DNA of 64,000 nt from Areca catechu. Lineage: Eukaryota > Streptophyta > Magnoliopsida > Arecales > Arecaceae. The translations under genes were made by a program, and so were the position numbers. Positions 11,215 through 23,469 of the stretch are shown here, piece by piece. Under the pieces are notes generated by a model that was given only the letters and a program-made list of their open reading frames with translations, had not been told where the DNA came from and ran no database searches. The stretch is taken from the NCBI GenBank assembly GCA_021397845.1, contig CM038052.1:136343854-136407853 (forward strand). The letters run 5' to 3'. Position 1 is the first letter of the stretch. The number at the start of each line of letters is the position of its first letter.

Positions 11215-11816
11215 TGATGCGGGATGGGAAGCGGAGGATCGCTGGCAAGCATAGAAGTCACCAGGTGATTAGGGCTTGCACTCAAGAACAAGGAACATGG
11301 GCATCACACCCACTCCAATCCGAAGAAAAAACTCAGACAAAATAACATTCAATTTTAATTTGTATTCATGAGAAAAAAAGATACTTCGTACAAGTGGAGA
11401 GGGGAGGCATTTATAGATTCACCCCAGGGTACATGACTTTAGGGCTAAGAAACCCTGACTTGTGGGCCAAGAAACCCTAGTGGACCTGGTCAACATTGGG
11501 CCTTTGTCTTGGACTGGAGCTCTCTCTTGTAGGCTTGGTGGCATGAAAGGGCCCAGGTGCATGAAGGCTAGCTCTGGTTGGGGGGGCCTGGTGAATCTCC
11601 TGGTTGTGAACTCTTCTCTTATACATGACCTGAATGAAAACTACATTGACTCGATTGGACTTGATTGGACTAAAAGACTAGACCTGACTAAGTGGACTCA
11701 ACTGGACTCAGTTGTCTCACTTTATTATAGGACTCAATTGGCTCACTTTTGTACAAGTGACTCAGGACTAATGGACTCAAATAAAATAAAATAAAATAGA
11801 CTCTCAATCCCCATCT
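11215..11816 (-). repeat. 3' LTR of the non-autonomous element
   Basis: 602 bp, TGATGCGGGATGGG to AATCCCCATCT. It is clearly similar along its length to 12949-13504, with insertions of about 50 bp near its right end. A TATA-like ATTTATA (minus TATAAAT) lies at 11409-11415. Confidence 0.85.
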
Positions 11817-12933
11817 TTCCCCTACGGTGGGGAGAACTCGACTCCGTTGAGTTTGGGTGAGCGGGGGTTTGATGGAACCAGAACCAATCACATCAAAACA
11901 AAAAAAAAGGCTAGGTTCTTCACTTTTCTTTTTTTTTTGTTTGCTCTTTTTTCCCCTTTTTTTTAATTTCTAGCCTGTGCTTAAAGTCAACAATGGAAGC
12001 TGGCTTTGCTTCTCCGACCGTGTAAAAGAGCCTTCCTACTTTGATGAACGTGCAAAAGCTCCGGCTGTGGAACTTCGGCGGGGTCGTCGATGACGGGGCT
12101 GGGAATGAGCATGGTGGCATGGCCCTACTCGGGCGAATGGCGGTGACATGGTGGAGAGAAGGTGGCACGGACGTGGCCGTGGGTACAACTTCGGAGGGGT
12201 TTCGTCGATGGGAGAGTCGATCACGGTCGGCCGGTAATGGTGGCGGTGGGTCTTCCGGTGGGGGCAAGGGCTGTCGATGGTGGTGCATGCTTGGATTTGG
12301 GCAGACGATGCATGGTCATCGGCTGCTGTGGATTTTGGCGGAAGAGGGCGGAATGATGATGGAATGGGAGATTGATCGGTGGCTGTGGATCATTGATGAT
12401 CGGCGATCCTTGTCACAAGCAGAAGAGAGCGGCGATGGCCGACAGAGGCGACTGATTTAAGGGAGGAACGACGGATGATGGCTTCTCGGTGGTAGTGGAA
12501 GGAAGAACCGGAGAATACTTTGACGAAGGTAGTTGATGGGTTTGCAGCTCGGTCTAGCCTGGGTGGAGAGAAGGTGGAGACATCTCGGGCAGCGATGGAC
12601 GATGACGGTGGTGGTGTTCGAATCGACTATGGAGGCATCGATCAAAGACGGTAGTGGCGGTCACTTGGCTCGACGCTCGTTTGCTTTGATTTTTTGGATG
12701 GGATGAGGCCGATCGGAGGAGACGGATGGCTCAAAGCCTGAATCGACATTTTAGGTGACGACCATGAAGAAGGCATCGTAACTTACTCTATTCTTGGAGA
12801 TGGCAGCATGGATGGAAGGGGGGGCAGCGTCAGTGGTGTAGATCTGATGCGCTATGGGTGACGAGGTTTCAGGATGCCTGATGATGGGTTGATGGTAGAC
12901 TCGTAGAGGAAGAAGAAAACCTTAATCCTCTAG
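11817..12933 (-). other. internal region of the non-autonomous element: gypsy tail plus GC-rich cargo
   Basis: 11817-11890 is gypsy-derived tail. About 12000-12920 is strikingly GC-rich compared with all neighbours. On the minus strand it reads as Pro/Ser/His-rich, open in two overlapping frames (for example 12288-11920). The motif GGTGGAGAGAAGGTGG occurs near both 12150 and 12560. No protein family is recognised. It could be captured host sequence such as a gene 5' end or a CpG-rich leader, or simple low-complexity drift. Confidence 0.5.
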
Positions 12934-12945
12934 GCTCTGATACCA
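12934..12945 (-). promoter_or_regulatory. primer-binding site of the non-autonomous element
   Basis: TGGTATCAGAGC on the minus strand, 3 bp from the LTR edge. Confidence 0.85.
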
Positions 12946-12948
12946 AGT

Positions 12949-13504
12949 TGATGCGGGACGGGAAGCAGGGGATCACTAACGAGCATAAAAGTAACTAGGG
13001 GATTCGGGCTTGCACCCAAGAATAGAGAACACGGGCGTCACACCCACTCAAATATGGAGGAAAAATTGAGACAAAATAACTTTCAATTTTAATTTGTATT
13101 CATGAGAAAAAAGATACTTCATACAAGAGGGGAGGGGTGGTATTTATAGATTCACCCCATGGTACATGACTTGAGGGCTAAGAAATCCTGACTTGTCGGC
13201 CAAGAAACCCTGATAGACCTGGTCAATAGTGGGCCTTTGTCTTGGACTGGAGCTCTCTCTTGCGGGCTTGGTGGCATGAAAGGGCCCAGGTGCATGAAGG
13301 CCAGCTCTGGTTGGGAGGGTTTGGTGAATCTTCTGGTCTGCTGACTCCTCTTGAACATGACCTGAATGAAAATTACATTGACTCATTGGACTTGACTGGA
13401 CTAAAAAACTGGACCTGACTAAGTGGACTCAACTGGACTCAGTCGTCTCACTTTATTATAGAACTCAAATAAAATAAAATATAATAGACTTTCGGTCCCC
13501 ATGA
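12949..13504 (-). repeat. 5' LTR of the non-autonomous element
   Basis: 556 bp, TGATGCGGGACGGG to GGTCCCCATGA; the terminal CATGA is a one-base variant of the family end CATCA. A minus-strand TATAAATA lies at 13141-13148. It is followed by TSD TTGAG. Confidence 0.85.
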
Positions 13505-14063
13505 TTGAGTCCAATCAGATTTTCTTGAAAACCTTTTTCCAATATCACACTACTATGGCCACAGATTTAAGGACTCAGCCTATTAGATTGTATAGTACTA
13601 TACCTTAACTACTAAGGCTGATAGATCCCTTATAAGTATATTTTCTACTCCTATAGTGAAGTTACTGCGGCCAACAAAACCACAAGAGTTTGAATGACTT
13701 GGGACCATTTTCTTATGCTATCAAATCACAGCAACCTTATTGTGAATAGTTTAGACACTACAGATCAAGGAATTACATATACAACTATAGTATTTGAGAA
13801 ATCACCGATAAGTGAGTAGTTATCCATGTGACTTCTCAAACATGGTCATACTTAGTACCGTTATTCTATAACAACCACTTACACTCTCACTCTAATATCT
13901 CAACATTATAGATTCAAGACTCGTCTACCTAGAAGGAAAGTAATTCTTGCACTAATCTTGATGGATTAATCACCATACTTGTGATGATCTAATGATAGGG
14001 ATCCTTTAGGAGTTAATCCATAATAACATGTGTCTCAAATTTTAAACTCATGTGAATATATGT
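13505..14063 (-). repeat. Angela-C 3' LTR, piece 2
   Basis: Begins with the second TTGAG copy and ends at the SIRE insertion (TSD TATGT at 14059-14063). Non-coding; no other signal seen. Confidence 0.6.
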
Positions 14064-15491
14064 TGTTGCCCAAGTGGCTACCCAAGAGGGGGTGAATTGG
14101 AAATTTAAAAATTTTAGGTAGATAATGAGCAATTAAAAATCCTTTGCAAGTGGTAGGTGTTGTGACAAAATAGTAAATTGCAGAAGCTAAGTAAGAGTAA
14201 TGAAGCATAACACAAACACATGAAATTTATAGTGGTTCGGAGCATCCTAGCTCCTATGTCCACTACCCAAGATACCACTTGGGATTTTCACTATATTCAT
14301 ACCTGAATACAGTCAGATTGTTTTGCAGGATCATAATCCAAAACCTCTACACTTTGATTTTAACGGGATCACCAAAGAAAACCCAATATCCTTTGGTTTT
14401 GAACAGGCTCACCAAAGAAACCTAACTTGGTTTTCACAAGATCACCAAGAACCTAACTTGGTTTAACCAAGATCACCAAGAACACAACACTTGGTTTTTA
14501 TCAAGGCTCATGAAGAACCTATTTGGTTTTTCAACCGGGCTCACCAATAACCAACAACAATTCAGAAAAAGAATTGAAGTAAATGCAACAATAAATGATA
14601 AACTCAATTTGTTGGATAGTTGCCGGTTCAGCTTGATAGAAGTCCACTTGACTTGTACTTGAATGAGCTTTAATTGCTTCATGGCTTCTTCCAAAATTGC
14701 TTTAAGCTTTAGATCAGAGTTGGTGAAGACTTGAAGGCTTACTTGAATGCTCTTGTGCTCTCTTTCTTTTTGGTAGGTAGGATATTCAATGTAGCTCTCA
14801 AAACTTTGAAGAACTTTCTAATCAATTGCTTCAAGGAAGTTCAAATCCTTCAAATATAAGGTATTCCATCACTTCAAGTTAATTCTAGTCATTGTAGACC
14901 ATTGGGAAGTGGTTTGTGACCGTTGGAGCAATATTTGGCATTCAAAAATAAATTCTGGAACTAGATTTTGGATACCTGAAAGAAATGTTTAAGTTGGCTC
15001 GGATCCTTCAAGTTGATAGGTCGAGTCATGAAATCTTCAGTGTAGTCATCTCTTTGTCTCAAGGCGCAAAACTTCACTCTGGACGAGTCGCCTCTTGATA
15101 GCTCGGGTCGGCTTGAACTTATATCTTTAAAAATCTTGAACTCGAGGAGTCGGCTCTTTTGATCATTGGTCGGCTCTTATTCTCAGGTTCTGAAATCATC
15201 ACTCTGGAAGAGTCAACTCGATGCAGTTCGGGTCGGCTCGCTTTCTCAGGTCTTCAAAATTTGGTCTGGCAGAGTCAGCTCTTTCTAGTTCGGATCGGCT
15301 CTTTCTGCTTCGAGTTCTTCTTTATAGAAACACATTACAACACAACTCAAACAAGAAACAAAGGTGTAGGAGTTGAAGTTTGAATAATTAACTCATCCTA
15401 CCAAAACTTGTAAAACACTCGAAGAGTTGTTAGAAATAAATATACGTACTCCAATATTTCGTTATCATCAAAATCACTTATAGGGTCAACA
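14064..15491 (-). repeat. 3' LTR of the SIRE element
   Basis: 1428 bp, TGTTGCCCAAGTGGCTACCC to ATAGGGTCAACA. It contains many GAGTCGGCTC-like 10-mers between 15070 and 15310. It lacks about 300 bp present in the other LTR around 51915-52260. About one base in ten differs from the other copy in the first 300 bp. Confidence 0.85.
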
Positions 15492-15512
15492 ATCTCCCCT
15501 TTTCTGATGATG
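15492..15512 (-). promoter_or_regulatory. polypurine tract (SIRE)
   Basis: The minus strand reads CATCAGAAAAGGGGAGAT directly before the 3' LTR, the expected plus-strand priming site. A second similar run, GAGGGGGAGATTA, lies at 15647-15660. Confidence 0.75.
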
Positions 15513-16393
15513 ACAAAACACTGGGCATGAAAAAGCAAGATAAAACATTACAATTACTTGTATAACTGTATTTGCAAGAATATATGACAAGTAAAAAATT
15601 ACTTCAATTAGTGCCAAACTATGGAAGGAGAATTAGGGCAATGAGAGGTAATCTCCCCCTCAATAAGATACTCCATGTTTTGACTCACTTTCTATGTAAT
15701 TTCATACTTCAAAGCTCAAAAGTTTCTAATAGAAGTTCAAATATTCATAGCTTATTAAGTATCAGAGGTTAAAGCATTTAAAACATTATCAGAGCTTTCA
15801 TATTCATTATGTACCAGAGCTTATCAAAGCTTTCATATGCATTATGTACCAGAGCTTTCAATCTTTATGAATCAGAGCAAATGTATTCAAATCAATCTTT
15901 ATGTATCCGATCAAATATACAAACACGAATATATTTTATCCTTTTCATGCAATAACTGCACAACTTTCTTCCCCTTTTTATCAATCAATCAAAAAGGTAG
16001 AGTAAGAGTTAGCTCATATTTTAAAATAGAATGAGAAAGTATTTAAAATTTGTTTGAGATAATTTCACTTTCTCATATTTAACTTGAAATTCTAATTAAA
16101 AAATCAGTCATTGGATCAGTCATTGTATGAACAATTGAACATAAAAATTCATTTGCATAAATAAATAGAACAATTTAAGAGACAAAAAGTGTATTTTCAT
16201 TTCACTTCAAAGATGTTCAATACAAAGTACAAAGTGAAAAGCAATACATTTAGTCACTGTCTAAGTTTACTTTTGGGGATTGACCTGGAATTTGGATGCC
16301 CGGAGGTAGAGAGGCAATTGGGTCAACAAATTATGGAATATTGTGGGATCCTTGTGGCCTAAAGTATGGAGTAGGTTGTCTGGGATGAACAGA
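15513..16393 (-). other. 3' untranslated part of the SIRE element
   Basis: AT-rich and non-coding. It includes a short local duplication of GAGCTTTCATATKCATTATG near 15800-15860. No further signal seen. Confidence 0.5.
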
Positions 16394-17127
16394 CTAACCA
16401 GCAAAAGAGGATGATTGAGGCCTAGGTCTAGTGGGATCTATTGGTGTTGGATGAGGTTCACTTTGAGCAGATTGATGATCTTCAATTTTAGTCATCATTT
16501 TCCATAAAAAATTGGTGATATATTTCAATTTGGCTTCTATTTTCTTTGTATATTTGGAAGAAGCCAAATCTTCTATTGATTCTTTTATTTCTGCAACTTC
16601 GTTTTGCAATGAGAGAATTTTCAAAGCTTGTACATTTGCAAAGGCTTCAGTTGAACCTCTGATTCTCCCAAACTCAACTCTTATAATTCCAATAACTCTA
16701 GTGTAGTCCTCTTCCATTTTCTTGTCTGCTTCTACTGAGCCCATTCTTATTCTTAAATTATCCATCTCAATTCTATATGCTTCAAGTAATTGAGTAATAG
16801 ATTTCTCAATCTCTTCAGAACCTGAAGTGATCAGATGAAGAATAGGTTGCAAATCTGTCTCAGTTGCATGTGCTGTAGTCTTGGAGGTTTCAAGGTTGTC
16901 AATTTTGCTTTTCAGATTATCTATCTGTCCCCCAAACTGATTGAGCCTCTCATCAACAGATTGGCGATGTTCTCCAAACATAGTAGACATTGAGGAATTA
17001 ATAGTTTCAGTAAAGTTTCCTAACTGTTATGCAATGAAATTTTGTAACATTGAGGTATCCACAACAGGAGTAGTAGAAGCATGACTGTGAACAGGAATAT
17101 CAGTGGCAACCTGAGTGTAGATAGGTG
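16394..17127 (-). pseudogene. SIRE env-position ORF, C-terminal coiled-coil part
   Basis: The minus-strand ORF 16990-16394 (198 aa) is rich in Glu, Lys and Leu with heptad-like spacing (for example FGGQIDNLKSKIDNLETSK), typical of a coiled coil. It ends in a Pro/Ser-rich tail. Upstream sequence to 17127 continues the protein with a stop. It is the downstream half of the gene interrupted by Angela-A; the upstream half is at 27329-28377. Maximus/SIRE elements often carry an extra ORF here, called env-like in some members, but a membrane role is not shown by this sequence and I see no clear transmembrane segment. Decayed. Confidence 0.6.
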
Positions 17128-19487
17128 TGAAAGGGAAACTAAGCAGGTGGTTTGACAAGATCCTACACTAGGCATGCAAACATCTGCTGGAGCAGAATGG
17201 ATTTTAAAATATTTTTTAAAATTCGTGCAGCGAAAATCTGCTCCGCCAGAACTAATCTAAATCTAGTTGCATTTAGGCATGTATGATCATATAAAATATT
17301 TGCAAAATATTAAACAATTAAGTCAATCCATGCATGATTAAAAAAATAATTTTTTATACCTTTATTCTGCCTGGAATAACTCTGGAATAAACATGGAATA
17401 GATTGGAATAGCTGGAATAAAGTTATTCTAGTGATCTTCCTCCTTGGAACTCTATTTTTGGCTTGTAAAACGTCGTCGGAACACCTCCTTTCGGACCTCC
17501 GTTTGCTCCCAAGTTTGAGCAACGGCAACTTGGACAAGTCTACTTCGATTTGCCATCGATAACTGCAACCAAATATAAGCCAAAAATTATAATAAATCAC
17601 CAAAGTCTGCTGCCATATTTCTGCAGCAGAACTGGGCAGCAGAATTTGGCCTTCGTTATGGAGCAGTTGGGGTGATTGCGGTCCGCGTGCTTGCTCCTAG
17701 GAGTAGAAGGATACTCCCTCTAGAGGAGAGACATGCCCGGGGCTCATGGATCCTTCTCCATGCACGGTGCTAGCTGCTGGAAGAAAGTTTCACGGTCACA
17801 GAAATTTCTGCTATAGGGCAGAACTTTGAGCACTTGAAACAAGGGATTTAAAGCCTTGTTTCTCTCCCTCACAAGCTCCTAAACCCAGCCCCAAAGCTCT
17901 CCACTTGAGTCTCTCAAAGAAGAAGAATGCCCAGATATTTTTATTGATTTCCCTTGGATCTCACACGGTGGATCAAAACTTCTCACGCTGAAACAAGGGT
18001 GCTGCTGTTTAAATAGGACAGCAATGGGAGAGGGAGGTGGAGAGGCTGGGAGGGGAAGAGATGGATGCTGCCATTAACCCAATTAATCAAGCTATTAATA
18101 GGGATTAATCCAGCATTTAAACCGGGAATAAAGTGCTATCGGTGGAGGGAGGAGAATAGATGCCAGGGAAAACAAGGTTCGGTCGTTTGGCCTTCCAAAC
18201 GTTTGCACTTTTTCTCCATTCAAATGACCGTGTAAAACGGTCCATGGAGTAGAAAATTCAACGTGGAAAAACTGTGTAAACCGGTCCACCGGTTCAAATA
18301 ACCGATCCAAGCAAAAAATGGTTCAAACCGTTGGTTCAATCCAATTGAACCGGTCCGAGCCCAATAAAATTGGTTCAATTGGTTCACAACCAATTGGAGG
18401 TCGAAACGAACTCCGAATCAGTTCAAAACTGATTCAGAAAAATCATGGCGCAGTGCTGGTCAGCCCGGAATAATTTTCGGTTGACACAGACAAGGGCAAG
18501 ATGGGAAAAAGAGTGCTCAAAAATACTGTGACCATAAAACCAAGATGATTCCCAATCGTAATCGGTATCCGGATCAGAGAGTTATCCTCTATGGCGTGTG
18601 ACCTCATAGGTTCGAACCTAAACTGTAGCACTAGAACAATTTTAGTACCAGCACAGGAAACCATCTAGCAATGGATCCCGGCGTCCGGATAGGTCGAAGA
18701 TGCGGGAGCAAACTATCGAACCTCTGGCATATGGTTACCGTATAATTCAACCCTTTGACCTCTAATGCTCAGGACGACAAAGATTGGGCTGCCAACCCAG
18801 ACTGAGTCAGTCGACTACGTGTCTCAACCTTGCAAGCCCAGTGACTCTTCACTAGGACTACCCTGGCCGAGGATTTGCTAAATTGAGATACTGCGAGACA
18901 TTCAATCCAAATTGTTTGGATAGGTCAATTCCATCTTGGTCCATCACTGCTGCACAAGTACTTTCCTGTACCCAGAAACCTTCCATCACCGGATTAAAAA
19001 TTCGGGTAGTCCGGCACCAAAGCACAGGGAGTTGCTTGCAAGCTACCGTGATGACCTCAGGTCAGAGGGATACATATACCCATATCCAATCATGAGTATC
19101 CCTTTGGCAGAAAGGGGCTGCACGGAGTCACGTTCAATAAGATATCACATATCCCACTTGTAGATCACATCAGTGTCACCACACTCATTTGGTCAATAGG
19201 ACAACCAAACGATGTGAACTACAACAACCTATACTTGATATATTGCCGTCCAGTACAATATATCCTTTGGTTGTGAACAGAGTTTAAGGACCACTCGATA
19301 CATCCTCTCTGTATCGAAGTCAGTGTAGTCCTAAGGACTTCATCACATGGAAAGAGTTCATTTCAGGGAAATTAAGTATGTGATGAGCTGCCAAAAAATA
19401 ATATTTTATTAATTCATAAATGGAATACAATACTGAGCACAACCGCCTACAACCCAGGTGATTGGCTTTGGGACACAATTCCCAACA
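17128..19487 (-). repeat. 3' LTR of Angela-A
   Basis: 2360 bp, TGAAAGGGAAAC to ATTCCCAACA, paired with 24966-27328. A minus-strand TATTTAAA at 18008-18015 is a candidate TATA box. ORFs read across it on either strand are not genes. Confidence 0.95.
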
Positions 19488-19499
19488 ACTCCCACTTGT
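19488..19499 (-). promoter_or_regulatory. polypurine tract (Angela-A)
   Basis: The minus strand reads ACAAGTGGGAGT directly before the 3' LTR. Confidence 0.75.
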
Positions 19500-21216
19500 A
19501 CTAAAGCCAATCAGAAGAGTATCTAATACACATTTCCCATTTACAATAGTCGAACTCTTTTATTCCGAGGGCTTTAGTGAAGGGGTCGGCGAGATTTTCT
19601 TTTCCATCGATCTTTAAAAGATTGATGTCGCCTTGTTCTATGATCTCTCATACAAGGTGGTAGCACCGCAGAATGTGTTTGGTGCGGTGATGAGCTTTAG
19701 GCTCCTTAGCTTGAGCAATGGCTCCAGTGCTGTCACAGTACACCGGAACAGGACTATCTAGGGAAGGTGCCACCCCTAGCTCTCCAAGGAACTTCCGCAA
19801 CCATACAGCTTCCTTTGCCGCATCTGATGCTGCAATGTATTCTGCTTCGCATACCGAGTCTGCAACAGTTGCCTGCTTAGAACTTTTCCAGCAGATCGCT
19901 CCACCATTCAGGGTAAATACAAACCCTGACACACTCTTGCTATCATCTCTATCCGACTGGAAACTAGAGTCAGAGTACCCCACAAGTTTCAAGTCAGGTT
20001 CTCCATAAATCAGCCATTGATCTTTAGTATTTCTTAAATACTTAAGGATGGACTTAACCACCTTCCAATGCGCCTCACCTGGGTCAGACTGGTATCTGCT
20101 CACTACTCCTAGTGAGTATGCCATGTCTGGTCTAGTACAAGTCATAGCATACATGATAGAGCCTACTGCAGAAGCATAAGGTACTATACTCATGGGCTCT
20201 CTTTCCTCAGGAGTTGTCATACAATCCTTCTTGGAATGAGTAATTCCAAAACCTATCGGGAGATAGCTTTTCTTGAAATTTTCCATGCTGAACCGTTTCA
20301 ACATAGTGTCAATGTACGTAGACTGGGACAATCCTAAAAGCTTCTTAGATCTATCTCTATAGATTTTCATACCTAGTATGTAAGAAGCTTCACCCAAGTC
20401 CTTCATGGAGAATTGAGATGATAACCAGACATTTATTCCTTGTAATACTACGACATCATTCCCGATTAAGAAAATGTCGTCAACATACAGTACTAGGAAT
20501 ACAATCACAGAACCATTAACCCATTTATAGATGCACGGTTCTTCTCCGTTCCTAATGAAGCCATACGATTTGATACACCTATCAAACCGTAAGTTCCAAC
20601 TTTGAGACGCTTGCTTGAGTCCATAGATGGACCTCTGCAACTTGCATACTTTTGATTCATTTGTGGATGTGAACCCTTCAGGCTGTATCATATACACCTC
20701 TTCTTCCAGCTCCCCATTTAGGAAAACAGTTCGGACATCCATCTGCCAGATCTCGTAATCAAAATATGCTGCCAAAGCAAGCATGATCCGAATGGACTTA
20801 AGCATTGCCACAGGGAAGAAAGTCTTATCATAATCGATACCATATCGCTGACGATACCCCTTGGCAACCAGACGGGCTTTATAGGTCTCTACCTTCCCAT
20901 CTGCACCCCTTTTCCTCTTAAAGATCCATTTACACCTGATGGGTTTTATTCCTTCAGGTGGATCAACCAATGTCCAAACATTGTTGATTTCCATGGACTC
21001 CATTTCGGATCGCATGGCTCCAAGCCATGCCTCAGAGTCAGATCTCTGAAGTGCATCCATATAGGTGATCAGATCCTCATTGTTCTCATCGAGCTCAATG
21101 GGATCGCCGTCCCGGACCAAGAAACCGTAATATCTGTCCGGCTGACGTAGTATTCTACTAGATCTCCTAATGGGTTCTGGGTGTGATTCAATCACAGCTG
21201 GTTCTACGATGTCCAT
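19500..21216 (-). pseudogene. Angela-A reverse transcriptase and RNase H
   Basis: The open frame 21216-19648 (522 aa) covers the copia RT and RNase H domains that copy the element RNA and remove it from the hybrid. Visible RT motifs are KARLVAKGYRQRYGIDYD, IWQMDVRTVFLNGELEEEVY, QPEGF, SIYGLKQASQSWN and the catalytic YVDDIFLIGND. RNase H motifs include GYSDSSFQSDRDD, WKSSKQATVADSVCEAEYIA and YCDSTGAIAQAKEP with KAHHRTKHI. The catalytic residues seen are intact. A TGA at 19648 cuts off a short in-frame C-terminal tail running to about 19500. The start at 21216 is only the first Met after an upstream break from integrase, since this is one polyprotein. Confidence 0.9.
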
Positions 21217-22018
21217 AGAGTGTGTAGGAACGTTCTTCTATTGGCTGAACTTCATCAAGTTCAATCTTAGAAGCTATAGTTCCTTCTCCAAGGAACTCCT
21301 TTTCCAAAAAGATAGCTCTAAGAGCAACGAACACCTTTTGTTCATTCTCCAAGTAGAAGAAATACCCTTTGGTATCCTTAGGATAACCAATGAATAAACA
21401 CCGGTCAGACCTAGGACCAAGTTTGTCTGAGTCTAAATGCTTTACGTAAGCCGGACAACCCCAGACCCGAAGGTGTGAGATTGAGGGTTTACGTCCATTC
21501 CACATCTCATACGGAGTGGAGACAACAGACTTACTTGGAACATTATTTAATAAGTAACAGGCTGTCTGAAGCGCATATCCCCAAAAGGATAGCGGCAGAG
21601 TTGCAAAGCCCATCATGGATCGAACCATGTCCAACAAGGTTCGATTCCTCCTTCCGGACACACCATTCAACTGTGGTGTTCCTGGAGGAGTCCACTGAGA
21701 GAGAATTCCATTCTCCTCAAGATACGCCAAAAAAGCACCAGATAAGTATTCACCACCTCGATCAGATCGAAGGGTTTTAATACTTTTTCCAGTTTGCTTT
21801 TCTACTTCATTACGGTATCATTTGAACATTTTAAATGATTCAGACTTATGTCTCATTAAAAAGACATAACCGAACCTTGAAAAGTCATCTGTAAAAGTAA
21901 TGAAATATTTGTATCCTCCTTTGTCACTAACTGACATCGGTCCACATACATCAGTATGTATTAGACTTAGAAATTCTGTAGCTCGTTCACCCTTTCCAGT
22001 AAAAGGTGACTTGGTCAT
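21188..22018 (-). pseudogene. Angela-A integrase
   Basis: Two same-domain segments. 22018-21818 contains LSLIHTDVCGPM (first Asp) and GGYKYFITFTDDFSRFGYVF; an in-frame TGA follows at 21818. Downstream are LRSDRGGEYLS (second Asp) and, in 21730-21188, TPPGTPQLNGV then SGRRNRTLLDMVRSMM. The third catalytic position, Glu in NGVxERRNRT of Angela-B, is Gly here (codon at about 21653-21655, GGA for GAA). C-terminal blocks RVWGCPAYVK and CLFIGYPKDTKGYFFY are present. The enzyme would be inactive even without the stop. Confidence 0.9.
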
Positions 22019-22027
22019 TTTACCTTG

Positions 22028-23110
22028 TTAACATGATTCACAAGTGGGTAGTGATTCAGAATCACCGACCTCGAGAAGTCCATCTCCTCGCATCTTGTTT
22101 ATCCTATTTTGGTTAATATGACCTAGCCTACAGTGCCAAAGATACAAATCATTGACATTATCTAACCTTGGGCGTTTACTAGAAGTGTACATTACACTAA
22201 CAGGCCTTGATAGTACATATATGCCATTATTTAATCTAGCTTTCATTATAACAGAGTTATTCAAAATAACATTGCAAAAATCTCCTTTTATTGATAGTTC
22301 AAAACCACAATTGGCCAAAAGGCTTACAGAGATTATGCTCATAATGAAACTAGGACAATAGTGACAGTCGACTAGTTCGATAGTACAAGACTCAAAGACA
22401 AGACGAAGGACTCCGATCGCCAGTACTGGAACACGATTTCCATTCCTGACGCTCAGAAACTGTTCTCCATCTTCAAATCTTCTACTAACTTGATGTCCCT
22501 GTAATGAATTACAAACATGAATTGGACTACCAGAATCCAATACCCAGTTAGCAGTATCAACAATTGAGTAATTACAAGGTTTTATCATATAAATACCTTG
22601 TTCAGCAGACTTCTGCTTCCTTGGCCTGTTCGGATCAAGGGATGCAATATAAAGAGGACAGTTCCTCTTCCAGTGTCCCTTCTTCTTGCAGTAGAAACAT
22701 TCTGCAGAAGATTGATTAGCCTTATACTTCCTGGTCTGACTAGGGCCAAGAACATTCTGCACCTTCTTTCCCTTCTTATTTGTTTTCTTCTTCCCTTTCT
22801 TAAAGGGATGACGACCTCTACTTCCTCCCACTAAATTCATCACCCCCTTATTCAGTTGGTGATCTTTCTCGAAAGTCTGCAGTAACCCCATAAGACCATG
22901 GTAGTTGATTGCAGGCTTGCTCATTCTATAATGATCGAGAAAATCAAGATAGGAGGAGGGAAGAGAATTCAGGATTGCATCCTTGCTGAGCTGCTCGTGC
23001 AAGGGGCATCCGAGTTTGCCCGACTTTTCAATCAGCTCGATCATGTACAATACATGATCAGTGACTGAACCACCATTCGACATTTTAGAATTGTAGATGG
23101 CACAAGTCAC
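22028..23110 (-). pseudogene. Angela-A gag C-terminal half, protease and GAG-pre-integrase domain
   Basis: 360-aa frame. It begins mid-Gag after a frameshift near 23107 (CAIYNSKMSNGGSVTDHVLYM). A Lys-rich linker follows, then the zinc knuckle CFYCKKKGHWKRNC. The protease motif is WVLDSGSPIHVC, with the Asp-Ser-Gly of retropepsins. The HCRLGHINQNRINKM..CESC integrase zinc-binding region closes the segment. A TAA then separates it from integrase at 22028. No ATG is needed because this is internal to a polyprotein. Confidence 0.9.
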
Positions 23111-23469
23111 TTTGTACCATCTACATCATTCGGGGTGCCGAAGGATTCCTTTAACTTTTGAAGGATTTTATCAGGTTGGGCCTCCTCGAATTTGCGACAG
23201 AACTCGTTGTTCATTGCCGCTAACATAATGCATCGGACAGTAGTCCGATCAGAGACCCACTTCAGATAAGCGTCTCTGACCTCACTCCGTGCATTAGCGG
23301 GAGGGATTTCAGGTGCCGGATCCGCTATTACATAGAGGATCCGTTCATGCTCCAGAACGATTCTCAATCTTCGATACCAACTATCAAAGTTGTAACCGTT
23401 TAACTTCTCGTTATCGAGAAGTGACCGGAGAGATAAATTTGAAGACATCTGAAAAGAAAATAAGACCAA
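23107..23469 (-). pseudogene. Angela-A gag N-terminal half
   Basis: The likely natural start is the Met at 23448 (MSSNLSLRSLLDNEKLNGYN), matching the Angela-B start MASSLSLRSILDANKLTGPN. The capsid-like region includes FDSWYRRLRIVLEHERILYV and RCIMLAAMNNEFCRKFE. The frame ends at DVDGTK near 23107, where one base appears missing relative to the continuing frame. Gag packages the element RNA in virus-like particles. Confidence 0.9.

Larger units (their letters stand above)
11215..13504 (-). mobile_element. small non-autonomous gypsy-derived LTR element with GC-rich cargo
   Basis: Complete 2.29-kb element bounded by direct repeats TTGAG (11210-11214 and 13505-13509). LTRs are 11215-11816 and 12949-13504, with a PBS next to the right LTR, so orientation is minus. 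The internal region codes for no recognisable gag or pol. Next to the left LTR (3' end) it contains GGAGAACTCGACTCCGTTGA, the antisense of the terminal tail seen before the 3' LTR in gypsy-2 and gypsy-3. It therefore appears to be a deletion derivative of that chromodomain gypsy family. Confidence 0.85.

Noticed and set aside
12041..12460. 139-aa Gly/Trp/Arg-rich plus-strand ORF in GC-rich DNA
   Set aside because: Long ORFs arise by chance in GC-rich sequence; several frames are open here and no domain is recognisable.
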